The notes under the pieces are model-generated. The model worked only from the letters and a program-made list of their open reading frames with translations. It did not search any database and had not been told where the DNA came from. DNA of 64,000 nt from Haliclystus octoradiatus (taxonomy: Eukaryota > Cnidaria > Staurozoa > Stauromedusae > Haliclystidae). Below, one piece after another: positions 34,383 to 47,254 of this stretch. A program made the translations under genes and the position numbers. The stretch's first letter is position 1. Each line of letters opens with the position of its first letter. Location of the stretch: contig OU744451.1 in NCBI GenBank assembly GCA_916610825.1, positions 20,981,482 through 21,045,481 on the forward strand, given 5' to 3'.

Positions 34383-34655
34383 AGCACAAAATTTTCAAGC
34401 AATTGTAACACGTCCAACATTATTATCTCGAAAAGTGAACATTGATTGTGCTATTGACGACGATTCAGATAGTGAAGAAATGACTCGACCAGCTGCGAGA
34501 CTAATTAATGGGAAAGATTTTGATGCTGGAGATTATTTATCCGATGGAGGAAAAAGGAGTTATGGTTCCAATCCTGATAATGGTTCAAAGCAGAAAAGTT
34601 CTTGCTGGGACAGCTGCTGTTCATGTTTATGCGGATGGAAACAAATTTTCACAAG
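34348..34655 (+). CDS. ATP9: ATP9 exon 1
   Basis: Encodes residues 1-102: [16 protein letters not shown], a DDDSDSEE acidic patch and a Cys-rich CCSCLCGW segment (the family has a similar Cys cluster). Donor GTTTGT, split Arg codon. The longer open reading beyond 34655 is intron. Confidence 0.9.
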
Positions 34656-37600
34656 GTTTGTTTTCTTTATTTCTAAAACACTTTGGAAGAAAACAAAAAG
34701 CTATAATTTTACAATACTCCTTCCTTCAGACTACCATATTACTGACCAAGAACAACAAGAATGTCAAGGAAACCCAACGAACTTTTATTTCAGTTCAGCC
34801 ACCGCGTCTTCAGCGACCAATGAGAGAACCAAATATTAGGCTATGACTCCGATTGTACGATACGGCTAGGCTATGTAACCATTAAAGCATATTTAAACAA
34901 TGCATAGAGTAGCCGAGCATTGTGTAGGTTTCCGCACTAAGATGGATGTGGTCTATAGCTAGCTCTTGTAAGCTATATAGCTGTAAGCTACCTGTAACCC
35001 AGACTGAAAAGTTTGTTGTGCGCGTCTGAGATCTCAGGTGCGCAGCAGACTTTCCTACATAGGATTTCAACTAAACTTGATTGAATCTCAGGCGCGCAAA
35101 TTGCAATATTCTCTAACTTGCCTGTAAGATTGTATCTCTACTAGCCTAAATTCCATGTGTATTAGTTATTAGGTTATCACATCATTATAATTATTGTTTT
35201 TACCAGTATGTAAAGTACGAAAGGACCGTCCCGAGGTAACAAGCCTAATCTCTGCAGTCTGATTCAGTAATGTAGCTTATAGGGAATTATGGAAGTTTTG
35301 TCTATGTCTAATCTCTTAACTAAATCTGAATAGGCCTACACTATTCATATATAGAAAATGTAACCTGTTTGATAATTTGTGTAAAATCGACCAGAATTGA
35401 ACATTGATTTGTAGGCCTTAATTATCCCTAGAGAACATTTATGAATTTGAACGCATAGTAGCATATTCTCATCCTGAAAATTATATAAGTCATATTGTAT
35501 CAGTGAATGATTGTTGCCACCAGTGCAGGGCTAATTAATTATTCAAAAGAAGTAGCTGCAGTTAATTATAGAACAATTACACTTGAGAAATTATGAGAAT
35601 ATTTTAATTGAAAACCTGTGATTATAATCTGGTTTTGAATATCAAATTGTGTAGAAGCTATGTTCATTTGAGGTAGAAATATTGGGCAAGTTTTACTGCA
35701 ATTTATTGCTCTGAATAGTACTGTAACTAGACTTTTAAATATTTTAATTTATTTCTATAGTTTCCGTTAAATCATTCCTTTGAAAAAAAGTTATATGTAA
35801 ACTTATCATGATGATGATGATGATGATGATGTTACAGTTACTGAAAGACTTACATTTAACGCCGCACCTAAATAAGTGTGAATTCACACAAAATCTAATG
35901 TTTTGCGCACCTCAATAACTTAGTGCCCTAACGGCTCCGTTCCAAGAGGCTTTTATTCACATAAAACAGTGGATTATATTAATTTATGAGATATGTAATA
36001 CTTTTGTGTCTTTGGATTAATCATAAAATTTGTGAAAACAAAATCATAATACAAAGAAAATCAAATTAGGTGCGGTAGTACGGGTTTTTGGTGCAGCAAT
36101 AATTTATTCTCTTACTGAAAAAGTAATGATGGCCTGTAGCTTTATTACTTTTAAAGGAGCAAACGTGACCTGCAGGCGCTACACACTTAGGATCACATGC
36201 ATGTTTATTGTTTATAACACAATGTTTATTTTTGTTATATGCATGTTTATAACAAATAAACTTTTCAACTAAAGAAAATTAATCATAAGTCTTCTATCAA
36301 AAAAGTATCAAAACAGGGTGGTTTTGATAAAGCAAATATTACTTAGTTTTTTGTATTCTTCGAAAATCTTTCAAAATACAGAACTGCGAGCAAAACCATT
36401 ATTCTACTAGCAGCAATAACAATTTTTTGTTGTTGCTTGAATTGGTTTTCTTGTCGGACTAAAACAAATGTCGACCATGAAAAATCAAAATTAAATTTGT
36501 CTAGGTCTACTGACATGTTGTGAGCAAGGCGATTTCTATGTTTGTCACATCAATTTTTAAGCCGCACCCACTTTAGGGCCCTTTGTAGACAGACTGCTTA
36601 GGGGATTGGAGATGTTAATCCGTCACTTCATTCAGCACACTGATTCGGTAGTACAATATTCTCAACACTAAACAGTTAGAACTGTTTTAACATTGAATAT
36701 GTCTTAAAGTCTTACTGCTGTGTAATTTATTTACAATTTCACCTATTAATGTGCTTCTTTGTAATTTAGATGTATTGACAGATTAACTGGGAGACTCTCG
36801 ATAGAACACGAATATCAACCACGTCTTGTCAAGTTAGCCAGACCGGTTAGTTTATTATTTTTTATTTGATCATGCTGATTACTGGATATATTAAAGTTTG
36901 TAATATGTAACGTTTTGTGTCGGAATAAACAATCAGGAAAAAATCCAATTTTTCAGTTTGGCAGCAAGAAGTGGAAAATTATTGAAAATTTAAATGTATT
37001 TTAATAAATGAAACGAGATAGAGTCCCACTTAAATGAAAACAAATTGCCAGCAAGAAGTGAGAAATTATTGAAAATTTAAATATATTTTAATAAATGAAA
37101 CGAGATAGAGTCCCTCTGAAATAAAAACAATTCGAAGAATTGAAAGTATTTGAAACTCTACTTAGATATTCAAATAATGCAAAATCCAAAATTTCCCTGA
37201 AATGTTGATTCTGACACGAACCGTCACATAATGTGTCTGCATATTTGCAAATGAAAGGGAAACAAATCAGCAGCTAGCGAATTATCAAATGCAAGGTTCT
37301 GCAGTGTCGGATTAATATTATCAATGGCCTTCGGCGATTGATTAAAATGGGGCCTAAAAATTTTGAAAAATAACATAATTATTCTTATTAGTCCCCCCTT
37401 TATTCTGCTTTTATATGAACAATAACAATCACTCTCCTAGGAATATAACTTTTAATAGTATAAATACAATATTACTGTGATAGAATGTATGGAATGAATG
37501 TATGTCTCTTCCCATCAAAAGTCAACCTACTTTTTATATCAGTTTCCTTTGAGCTTCTGTGATCGGTTGTTGCCATGGCAACACAATCTTTTGGGGAAAA

Positions 37601-40600
37601 TTTTTTCACAACAGGTAGTTAGAGGTCATCATGTGTAGCTAACAACAATGTGTTATTATTGACAACGATTGTTTTCCTTGAAAAGCAAGTGTAATTTGAT
37701 CTCAAAATAGCAAAGCTGTCACCAAAATTATGAGACAGGAAGGAAATTCAAAATCGTTTGAACGTGATATTTTGATGGGAAGCACTAATCTTTTTGTTGC
37801 ATTTATGATACAAAAGCATAAGATACGGACAGAATGTTAATCTTAGTTCAAACTAATCGTCTCATCATATGAAAAATATACACTTTAATATTTTAATTTG
37901 TTTTTAATTTATTTATATTGCTTTCCACAGTCTTCGACAAAGTTTCCACCCAATGTTATACGAAACCAAAAATACAGTGTGTTGACATTTGTTCCTTTGG
38001 TATGTACTTATTTTTGCTGTCCAAAGCATAATGAAATGAATGATCTTGCAGAACTACTATTGCTGAATTAGTTTATGAACTTAGGTCTTGTTTATACAGA
38101 GGGCAAGTTACGGTGATTGTGATATAGCCTGTATTCAGACTAAATTTTCCCTTGGGCACCATTTTCGTTCTGTCAAACCCAGCCTCGCGAAATTTGAACA
38201 AAGGGCGCAAAAATAACATCATGAATTCGAAAAACCTTTTTGTTCAAAAGCAAAACCTTGTTTTCCATAGAACGAAAATGGCGATTAGGAAATTTCAGAA
38301 GGAAATTTCAGAAGGAAAAGGCAAAATACTGGATATTAAGCTAAAATCAGTATGAAAATATTAAAAAGTTAACGCTTCAATTTGACCTTGTTGTGTGATT
38401 AAAATAACTGAAACGTTGATCCAAAAAAAATTGAGGTTTGTGGAAGGAAAAACATTTTGTCCAACCATGATACAGTGCAGAACACATTGCACCATGTATT
38501 CAAATCGATATATTTATAATGATTTTCCTTTGCGAAATTTATCTGTTTTCTATCATTTGTTCTGGAGTTTAAATGTTTTTTAATGTTATCATTTGCAAGT
38601 AATGGCTACTCACTCGACTGAGACTGAAAATTAATTTTTAACAAGGCAACATGCAAGTCTAGTTCAGTGGCAACAAAACAGCTTGAAGTGAAGTTAATAA
38701 TTAAAACATTCTACGGTAGGCCTACCAATACAAATCTATGATTTTTAAGTAAGACGTAGTCTTGAAGAAAATATCAATCATTTACATGTTGAAAAAAAAC
38801 TCTATAAATTTTTGCTGGAATAAATAGTTGAATAAACAAACTGATTTCTCTTTGAGAAAGTTTGCTCAAACATAAGAGATGAGCCATAGACTTACATAGA
38901 CTGCTGACTTCATGGAAAAATACATAGCAACCATGGGCATCCATAATGGCTGACTCAAAGGACCAACACAGAGGCTTGAAAACCGCGAAATTTCAAGCCA
39001 CGTTTTGAGCAATTTTTGTTTCTAAATCATGCAGACTATTTTTAATAAAAGAGTTATTTGTGACTACCAATTTGAAGTTGCATCAATTATGATTTAAAAT
39101 ATCTATTTTTTAATCGTATCTGAAGGTAGATAGTATTTTTTTTTGTCTCTCGGTGTGATTTCAAATTATTCATTAATTTTTGAGAATAATTGTGATCCTA
39201 TGAACAATCTCGCTTCGCTGGCAGGAAAACCCTATTTAAACTATCTTTCTATGACAGCGAGAACATATTGTTTAGAGTTTAGATTGCAAAAAAGTATATA
39301 GGAGAAATCGGATAATTTTGAAAATGTCAATGAGGAGAGCGCTAACATTAATCCTTTGCGTCAGCCATCTTTGTTCCCCATTATATTTTGTCAGCAGTCT
39401 ATGTAAGTCTATGAGGTGAGCATACCCACTCTCTGCCTTGGAAAATGAATCATAATGTCAAATTATGTTAATGAACAAAACTGAGATAATAAAATGACCT
39501 ATACTAGTTTTCAATAAAAAAGATGTAGATAGCCACAATCAGAGTCCGACAAAAAGTTCAGCCTTCTGGAATCCTAGAGACATTTCAACATTTCCTTCTG
39601 AATTTTGTTGTCGATGTTCGACCAATAAATTATTCAAAATATAATTTTACTTCTGAATTTACTCTGGCCTTCCAGGATTCCTAAGATTCCTACGATTCCA
39701 AACATTCAAACGTTTTACAGCATTTTAAACAATTTTAAATATTTTATTTGTACTGTCTGTACTGTTATTGAATTTGATAATATCATCTAATTAGTGATCA
39801 TGTCAGGACAGTTTTTGAAAGTTGAAATTCAGTCTGATCGATAATACAATCAGAACGGATCAGATTCTAATCAGATTCGCACATCTTTATAGTGAATATT
39901 ATATGATCAAATAATATGCAATATTTTTAAAATAAAAATGTTCCTACAATAATGAAAAATAAACCTCAGTATCGATTTGTAAACAAACCAGATATAATAG
40001 TTATGACTTCACTTTGCTTCTTTTCTTAAATTGCTAGCCGGTTTTGTTTACAAATTGTGATTTTCAAATTTTTACACATCAGTTTTTACTTAATTTGTCG
40101 CTTTCTTTTAACACAGTTAAAGTGGGAATAAACCCCCAGACTATCTTTACATATATAGTAGAACCCGACGTGAAAAAAACAATGGCGTAATTTTTTTTTC
40201 GATCTGGAAATTATTTCTTGGTGAAAAATGCCTTCAAAGTGGTGTTTTGGCCCAAATGTCGCTGAGGGAAAAAAGGGATTGGATCTAGCTTTATGACGAC
40301 AAAGTCACAAGTCGTGTGGTTTTTCTAATAGACTTTAGATCGGATTAATCACGCGATGTTACGTTTGAGATGGCGTAGCTCTGTGACGGCAATCTATTTT
40401 TCTCTCCCACAAAACTGAGGTGAGGAAGAACATATAAACTCAAGAGTAGCAAAATTCCAGATGATTTAATGATTTTAAAGTTCACGAATTTGAAGAAAAT
40501 AAAAATCAGAAAATATTTCATTCGTAGCGCGCGTTATACAGATTATATTTTGACATATCATTCTCACACATATTTAACACATATCAAAAGATTCTCTGGT

Positions 40601-43600
40601 GACCACAAAAGCTAGCTAAGTAGAATTTATTGTTGTAAAGCATATGTCTGCACTGAAAATGGAGTGTTCTTTTGAGGGTAAAAATCATAATGTATGGTGG
40701 GAAACGCTATTAAGAACACCATAACCGTCGGTTTTATAGATTCCTCTTTTCACAGAAGCGAAATCTGTCCATCTGATTTCTCGTCTTTGTAGAAAGGTAT
40801 TTTGTGCAAAGTAACTTCTGCACTGTATTACTGCATCCTGTGACGACATGATGTTAACATGTTCTACTTTCTAACCGAAGGAATGAATACTAGACTGGTA
40901 AAATAATTTTGTGGTGTATGTAAAATAAGAAACGAGACTTCACATTGCAAAACCCTAATTTTGTTATCATATAACTTTGATAGAGAGGATAATAATTTAT
41001 GCAATGAAGATATACCGCAAAACCGACAAATGATAGAATCTGCATTACTGTAGTTAACTAGAATTCTAGTGGCTCTAGCATATACGGCTGTAAACTTGAA
41101 TAAGAACGTCCGAGCCCTCTATCATGTTTGTACTATTTTCCGATATTTTATAGAATTTTATAGTGTAATGTACTGAAGAATTCTCAATGGTTTTTTAAAT
41201 ATTGAATGCTTGGTGAATTAATGATGAACACTTTGTTAGACTATTGAGTATAATATATCTATCTATACAGTCGTATAAACTATACGATTACATGGTTTAA
41301 GTTTTACTAGACAAACATCAATTTCAAACTTAAACGTTGAAATGATAATTGAAGAATGTCTATTTAATGTTTTAGTAATACTTAATTAAGTCCGAAAAAG
41401 TACAATTGATACTTTGCAGTACCAACTATCTCGAGGAAAAGTCGACTGTGCATGCCCTTGCAAATCAAGTCAGTTTTCATTCACATTTAAATCATGGAAA
41501 GGATATCCTGTAGAAATATTTACTCAAGAACAACTTGCAGATCATAGAGTTAAAAATAGTTAAAACTTAAGATCAAGCTATTTTAAAGGGTACGTGTCTA
41601 CTAATTAAGATTTGAGAAGTACTGCGGTCACACAGAATACGTAACTAATATGTGTCACTAGACTAGTCACAAAGGAACAGTCGCACCGCCTGACATTTGT
41701 ATTAATCCGCAATCTATATCAGATTCATCGCGCTTAATGACGCTACGAGAAATTTTTTCGACCGAGCGTTTCAATAGATTTTATTCTGCTCCTGAAATCA
41801 CAAATTGCATCTTTTTTACGTAACTCGCGAGTTTATATGTTTGTTCATGGCTCAGCCTTGTCAGAAATTTTTTTTGCGTGACTTCTCGGAGCTAGGTCAC
41901 CTCAAAGATTACGTCGCGTGATCAGCCCACTCTTGAGTCTATTAGACAAACCGCACGACTTGTGACTTTGTCGTCATAAAGCTATATCCAATCCCTTTTT
42001 TTTCTCAGCGACATTTGGGTCAAAACACCACTTTGAAGGCGCTTTTCACCAAGAAATAATTTCCAGATCGAAAAAAAAATTACGCCATTGTTTTTTTCAC
42101 GTCGGGTTCTACTACATATGTAAAGATAGTCTGGGGGTTTATTCCCACTTTAAAAACGTCAACTCATTTGCATTGCTTCAATGACATGTGAGATGTTTTG
42201 CATGACAGGAACAGGAAGTTTTCTGCTTAAGACAGGATATTTAACCGTAAAAGACATGAAAAGGTATCCGTTGTCCGTGTTAGACAATTTCAGCAAAGTC
42301 AGCTTACTGCAATTGTAAGCCTATTGAAATTATCAAGAGCAGACCTTGAGGTGTACGGCTAAGACAGATGCTTGCAAGGATAGGCTCGACTGTAGAATAG
42401 GATCATTTTAAATATGTGAAAGTCAAGGAAATATTTTTGCCTCATCTTTGATTCCTATTTTATATTATGCTCAATGAGTACTGTCATATACCTGATGTGT
42501 GTATCTGAGTTTACACTCGATAAAGAGAAGATCACAAGAGATTAAAATCAACAACATTGCGATTAACATTAATATAAATGTAATTGATGAACATTTTTTG
42601 GTGCTGTTCGAAATTGTGCTTAAATAATCGGAAAACCTACAAATTTCATTGCAAATAATTCAGTTGCCAAACAGTTTTAGGTGATTAACAAAAAAATGCC
42701 TGATAGATGGTTTTCAGAACAATCATCTCCTAACGATAAACAAACCACTAATAATTAAATGTTTTAATTTATTATGATAATCAAATAATAAAAATGTTTC
42801 CTTTATGTTTTTGCAGGTTCTTTTCAATCAATTTAAAATTTTTCTCAACTTGTATTTCCTATTGGTTGCTTTATCACAATTTCTTCCTTCTCTGAGAGTT
42901 GGCTATCTATATACTTACTGGGGTCCATTGGTAAGTCTTGTAATTATTTGATTCACATCATATGTTTTTGATTTACTATATAGAGAATAATTCAGGGCTC
43001 GCGGAGATATGGGATTAGAGCCTCGCTTGTGAGAATAAATTCATATCTCCAAGCGCCCGTGAATTATTCTATCTAACATCTAAAAAAATTACTTGAGAGC
43101 ATGTAGAACTTCGACAAACAACTTTGTTAAGAATTTAAAACGCAATGAAGATTAACACGAGCTATATACAAGCAAGTTCGATGATACTCTATTCATCGAA
43201 TTGGAATGTATTAAGTCGAATGTATGGATGGAATCGATTCAAAACCTTGTAACATGGCGTCCCTTTTAGCTTCCAAAGCAAAATTTTCCTTGGTAATGCA
43301 AATGTAAGAAGCTCTGTGATTGGTTAAGAAGTGTTATTTTTACGTGTGAAATATCAGCTTTATCGAATACAGCTTTTATGAGTGACGGAAAGCCCACTGA
43401 AACATTGATGGTTATATAATAAATGGATTTTACTTGACATTGAACGTAAAATAATGATAATTCTGAACTCAATTATTAGTAGCTTGAGTCTTACAGGCAC
43501 GCAGCACAGTTTTTATTGGTGTTGTTGTTTATTTTGTCAAATGCTTGAGGAAAACTATTGACAGGCAAATACAGCGATACAAAGAGCATCAACTTACTTA

Positions 43601-46600
43601 CAGCCCTTATTGATACATATAATCACAATATAAAATTTAAATTTAAATAAAGTTGTGTAAAACAGAAACAATGCTTGGCTCAATTTAAAGTGTATATCCC
43701 GGATATTGGGAGATTGTTTCTTTAGATAGAGAAAAATTTTCTATCAGTACATGTTCTTGTATTTTTACTTTGCAAAAGCATTTCCCCCTAAAAATTGCAA
43801 TCAAAGTTACGTTTTTGTGTCTCACTCTTTTTCCTCGAACAGGAACCCACTTATTTTCCACAAGAGAGTTTACACCGGAAAAAACACTAAACATTTTACT
43901 GATTTGTCTCTAAATAAAAAAACTGCTAAACCAAGTGACAATTTGCTTTCGGAATAAAATTTTCAACGTTCAGCTGAAGATTTAGAGCAATATTTGATCA
44001 ATATTCAAGATCCAGGTAAAGAGATATAAGCCTCTAAAGTCAAAAGTTTTTAGTTTTGTATTTTTCTCACTCAAGTGCTCACACGATTAACACCTCTTTA
44101 CGGCTTCGTCTAAGCATAGTCGGCATAGTTGATGCGTATTAAAAATAGTCACATACCTTCAATATCCAGCAGCGATAACCTGCTTAGACGAAGTCGCAAA
44201 GAGGTGTTAATCGTGTGAGCACTTGAGTGAGAAAAATCCAAAACTAAAAACTTTTGACTGTAGAGGCTTATATCTCTTAACCTGGATCTTGAATATTGAT
44301 CAAATATAGCTCTAAATCTTCAGCTGAATGTTGAAAATTTCATTCTGAAAGCAGATTGTCATTTGGTTTAGCGGTTTTTTATTTAGAGACAAATAAGTAA
44401 AATGTTTAGTGTTTTTTCCGGTGTAAACACTCTTGTTGAAAATAAACGGGTTTCTGTTCGAGGAAAAAGAGTGAGACACAAAATTAACCCAAAATCGTCA
44501 CTTTAACTGCATTTTTGAAGGAGAAATGATCGCGCAAAGTAAAAACACAAGAAGATCATGTACGAATAGAAAATTTTTCTCTATCTAAAGAAGCAATCTC
44601 CCAATATCCGGGATATACACTTTAATTGATATTTCCCCATTGCAAAATATTTGAAATGACATTGTTTTCTGGAAAAGAGTTCAGTGGTGGAAGAATTCTC
44701 TTAAAATATTGTGATTTTTCCAAATTTGATTTGCTGGGATGTAATTATGATCTTAATTCCAAGTTATGGCCCCTTATGCCAGAGAAAAGTAGGGATCCTA
44801 GATCCTGGAAAGCTAGAGCAAAGTCAGAAGATAAATGTTGAAGATGTTTTAAGATTTCTGAAGGCTATATCATATGTCGGACACTGCTTATGGTCCCTCA
44901 TGTCAGGCAAGAGTGGGTTAGGTTGTGGGATATCAGAGAAAACTCAGGAGAAAATTAGTCTGATTTATAGGTGGAGTGAAGAAAAAATGCGGAACAAAAA
45001 GTTGATCATTTTCTCTTCTTGCCAAAGGCCAATCCTTTTGTTAGGCCCTCTTTTCACAGTAGAATAATACCTGAGCTTTGTTTTACAAATGGTCCTAAAA
45101 TTTATATTCGGATTAACTGTTTCGAATACTGATTAATGTTGAATTTATTTTGAAGCTTGATTGCAAGAATTCCAAACAATCAAAACATGATATGAGAGAG
45201 CAGAAGTCAATAATTGTAAACCATGTTCCTTGATCCTTGATAATTTGCAACTGTGTACTGCTAGCTGGGACATCCGACAAGAGAGCAGTGGCCTAATCTT
45301 TTTCTGCATTTACACGCTGCAAACTATACAATCGCACAACCTTCATCATTTTCCTAGATTGTAGATTTGAAATGTATAAGTAGCAGTAGGAATAAGAGAC
45401 AAAGATGAGGCAAAACGCCTTTTTCCATTGCTCAGAGTTTCAGGTGTTCAATTGTGATCTTCAGATGAAATGCTTCTGAATTCTTGTATTACCTCTGAAG
45501 ATCGCAATTAATTGGGTGAAACTCTGAGTAGCGGGGAAAGGCTTTTGCCGCATATTTGACTTTTATTCTATAACATTCTGTTTTACCCAACATTGAGTCA
45601 GTCGTGCGTAACATCCCAGTACTTTTTTTTTTTTGTATTTATCATTTTTCCACGAACCGGGTAAGCTTACAGCTTTTTTTCACCGGGGTGGTTGGTTAAT
45701 TTGTTAGTATTTTGAAGCTTGTGTGCGTTTAATAGCCGGATGCCCTTCCTGACGCCAACCTATAGTGCTTCGGACAGGGATTGAACCCGAGACCCTGCGG
45801 GCCGTGGTCCAACACCCTAGCCACTACACCAAGACCGCACTCTTTTTGACGTAGACCTCTTATGGCTACTCAAGCAACAATAAATTAAAATAATGATGAT
45901 CTACTATTCGTTAGATCATCCGAAGATGGCAGAAGTACAGAACCTAGGTTCTTAAACCAGCTTACTCAGTTTATGCCACCATTTCATGTAGCAAATACAA
46001 TTATCCAACAGACTTTGCTCCAATCAGCAAAGTCCACAAACTGCTGCTGAATTCATTAAGCTCAAATTTGAATATTTTATATATTACCGGTATGTTGAAT
46101 ATGTTGTCTATAAACTTTTTAGGGTTTTGTATTGACTGTTACAATGTGTCGTGAGGCATTTGATGACTTCAAAAGATATATGAGAGACAAAGAAGCAAAT
46201 TCTAGGCAATATAGAAAATTAACATCTGATGGTATGTACACAGTGGCTGACAAGGTTGTTAATTGCATTGATTTCTCTGTTGGTAATATTGAAGGATGTG
46301 AGTTCAGAAACATATTTACAATTCTAGACAAGAGAAGGGACCATGCTGTATAGATTAAATGCGAAATTAGATCCTGTTACAAAGACGATCAGCCTTCTAG
46401 AATTATATTATGGTTCTCCTAAGCGACAGAGAAAATAGTTTTTATTACAAGGAAAGGCAACTTGTGTTGATGGAGGAACAGCTTGAGATGCAATTGCAAT
46501 TGCAACGAAATTCCACAAAAATGTGCCAACTATGAGAATCATCGGCTGTTTAATGTGTTTATGAAGTTGACACAGCAGGAAAAAAATATAGAACTGCTTT

Positions 46601-47213
46601 CGGGGTAAAACGATCATCCACCCAGATAGAAAGATGATCCTCCTACCCAAAAGCTATTTCTATGCCAGGTCGCTCTTGCAACACTGTGAATCTTGGATAT
46701 AGTGAAGCGCTACTGAAAACCTCATGAAAACATACTGGAATGGGATTGGATACTGAAACCATACTGAAATTCACCACAGAATTAAATCTATTATTGTTCT
46801 CATTCTATTCTACTGAAAAGCTACTGAAACACACCTTAAAATTTGAAAGCCACTGCTAAAGGTAGCCCAATTCAATAGCCTATTCAGTAAGTTTTCAGTA
46901 TGTTCCCAGTATGTTTTCAGATTTTTCAAAAAATTTCAATGTAAACACAACACACAATAACAATAGAATCAGATGATGCTAGAAGGATAATCGTCCTCCT
47001 TGTCAATGCTATAAATCGCACACCTAAAGTAATTCAGACGTGCTATCGTACGTCATCGGATAATTGTTGTCATAGTTTTTTTTGTTATTTTTGGTTCATT
47101 ACACCGCCTGATGTCAGGATGGAAATCAGATTATTTCTTGAGTTAGCTACACATTGAGCTCAATACAGTCCTGTGAATAAAGTTATTGTAAAACTTATCA
47201 GGTTTCTGAATAA

Positions 47214-47254
<41 letters not shown>

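Noticed and set aside
34656..34839. Continuation of ATP9 exon 1 reading frame
   Set aside because: The donor GTTTGT at 34656 joins in phase to exon 2, and the extension runs into repeat R3.
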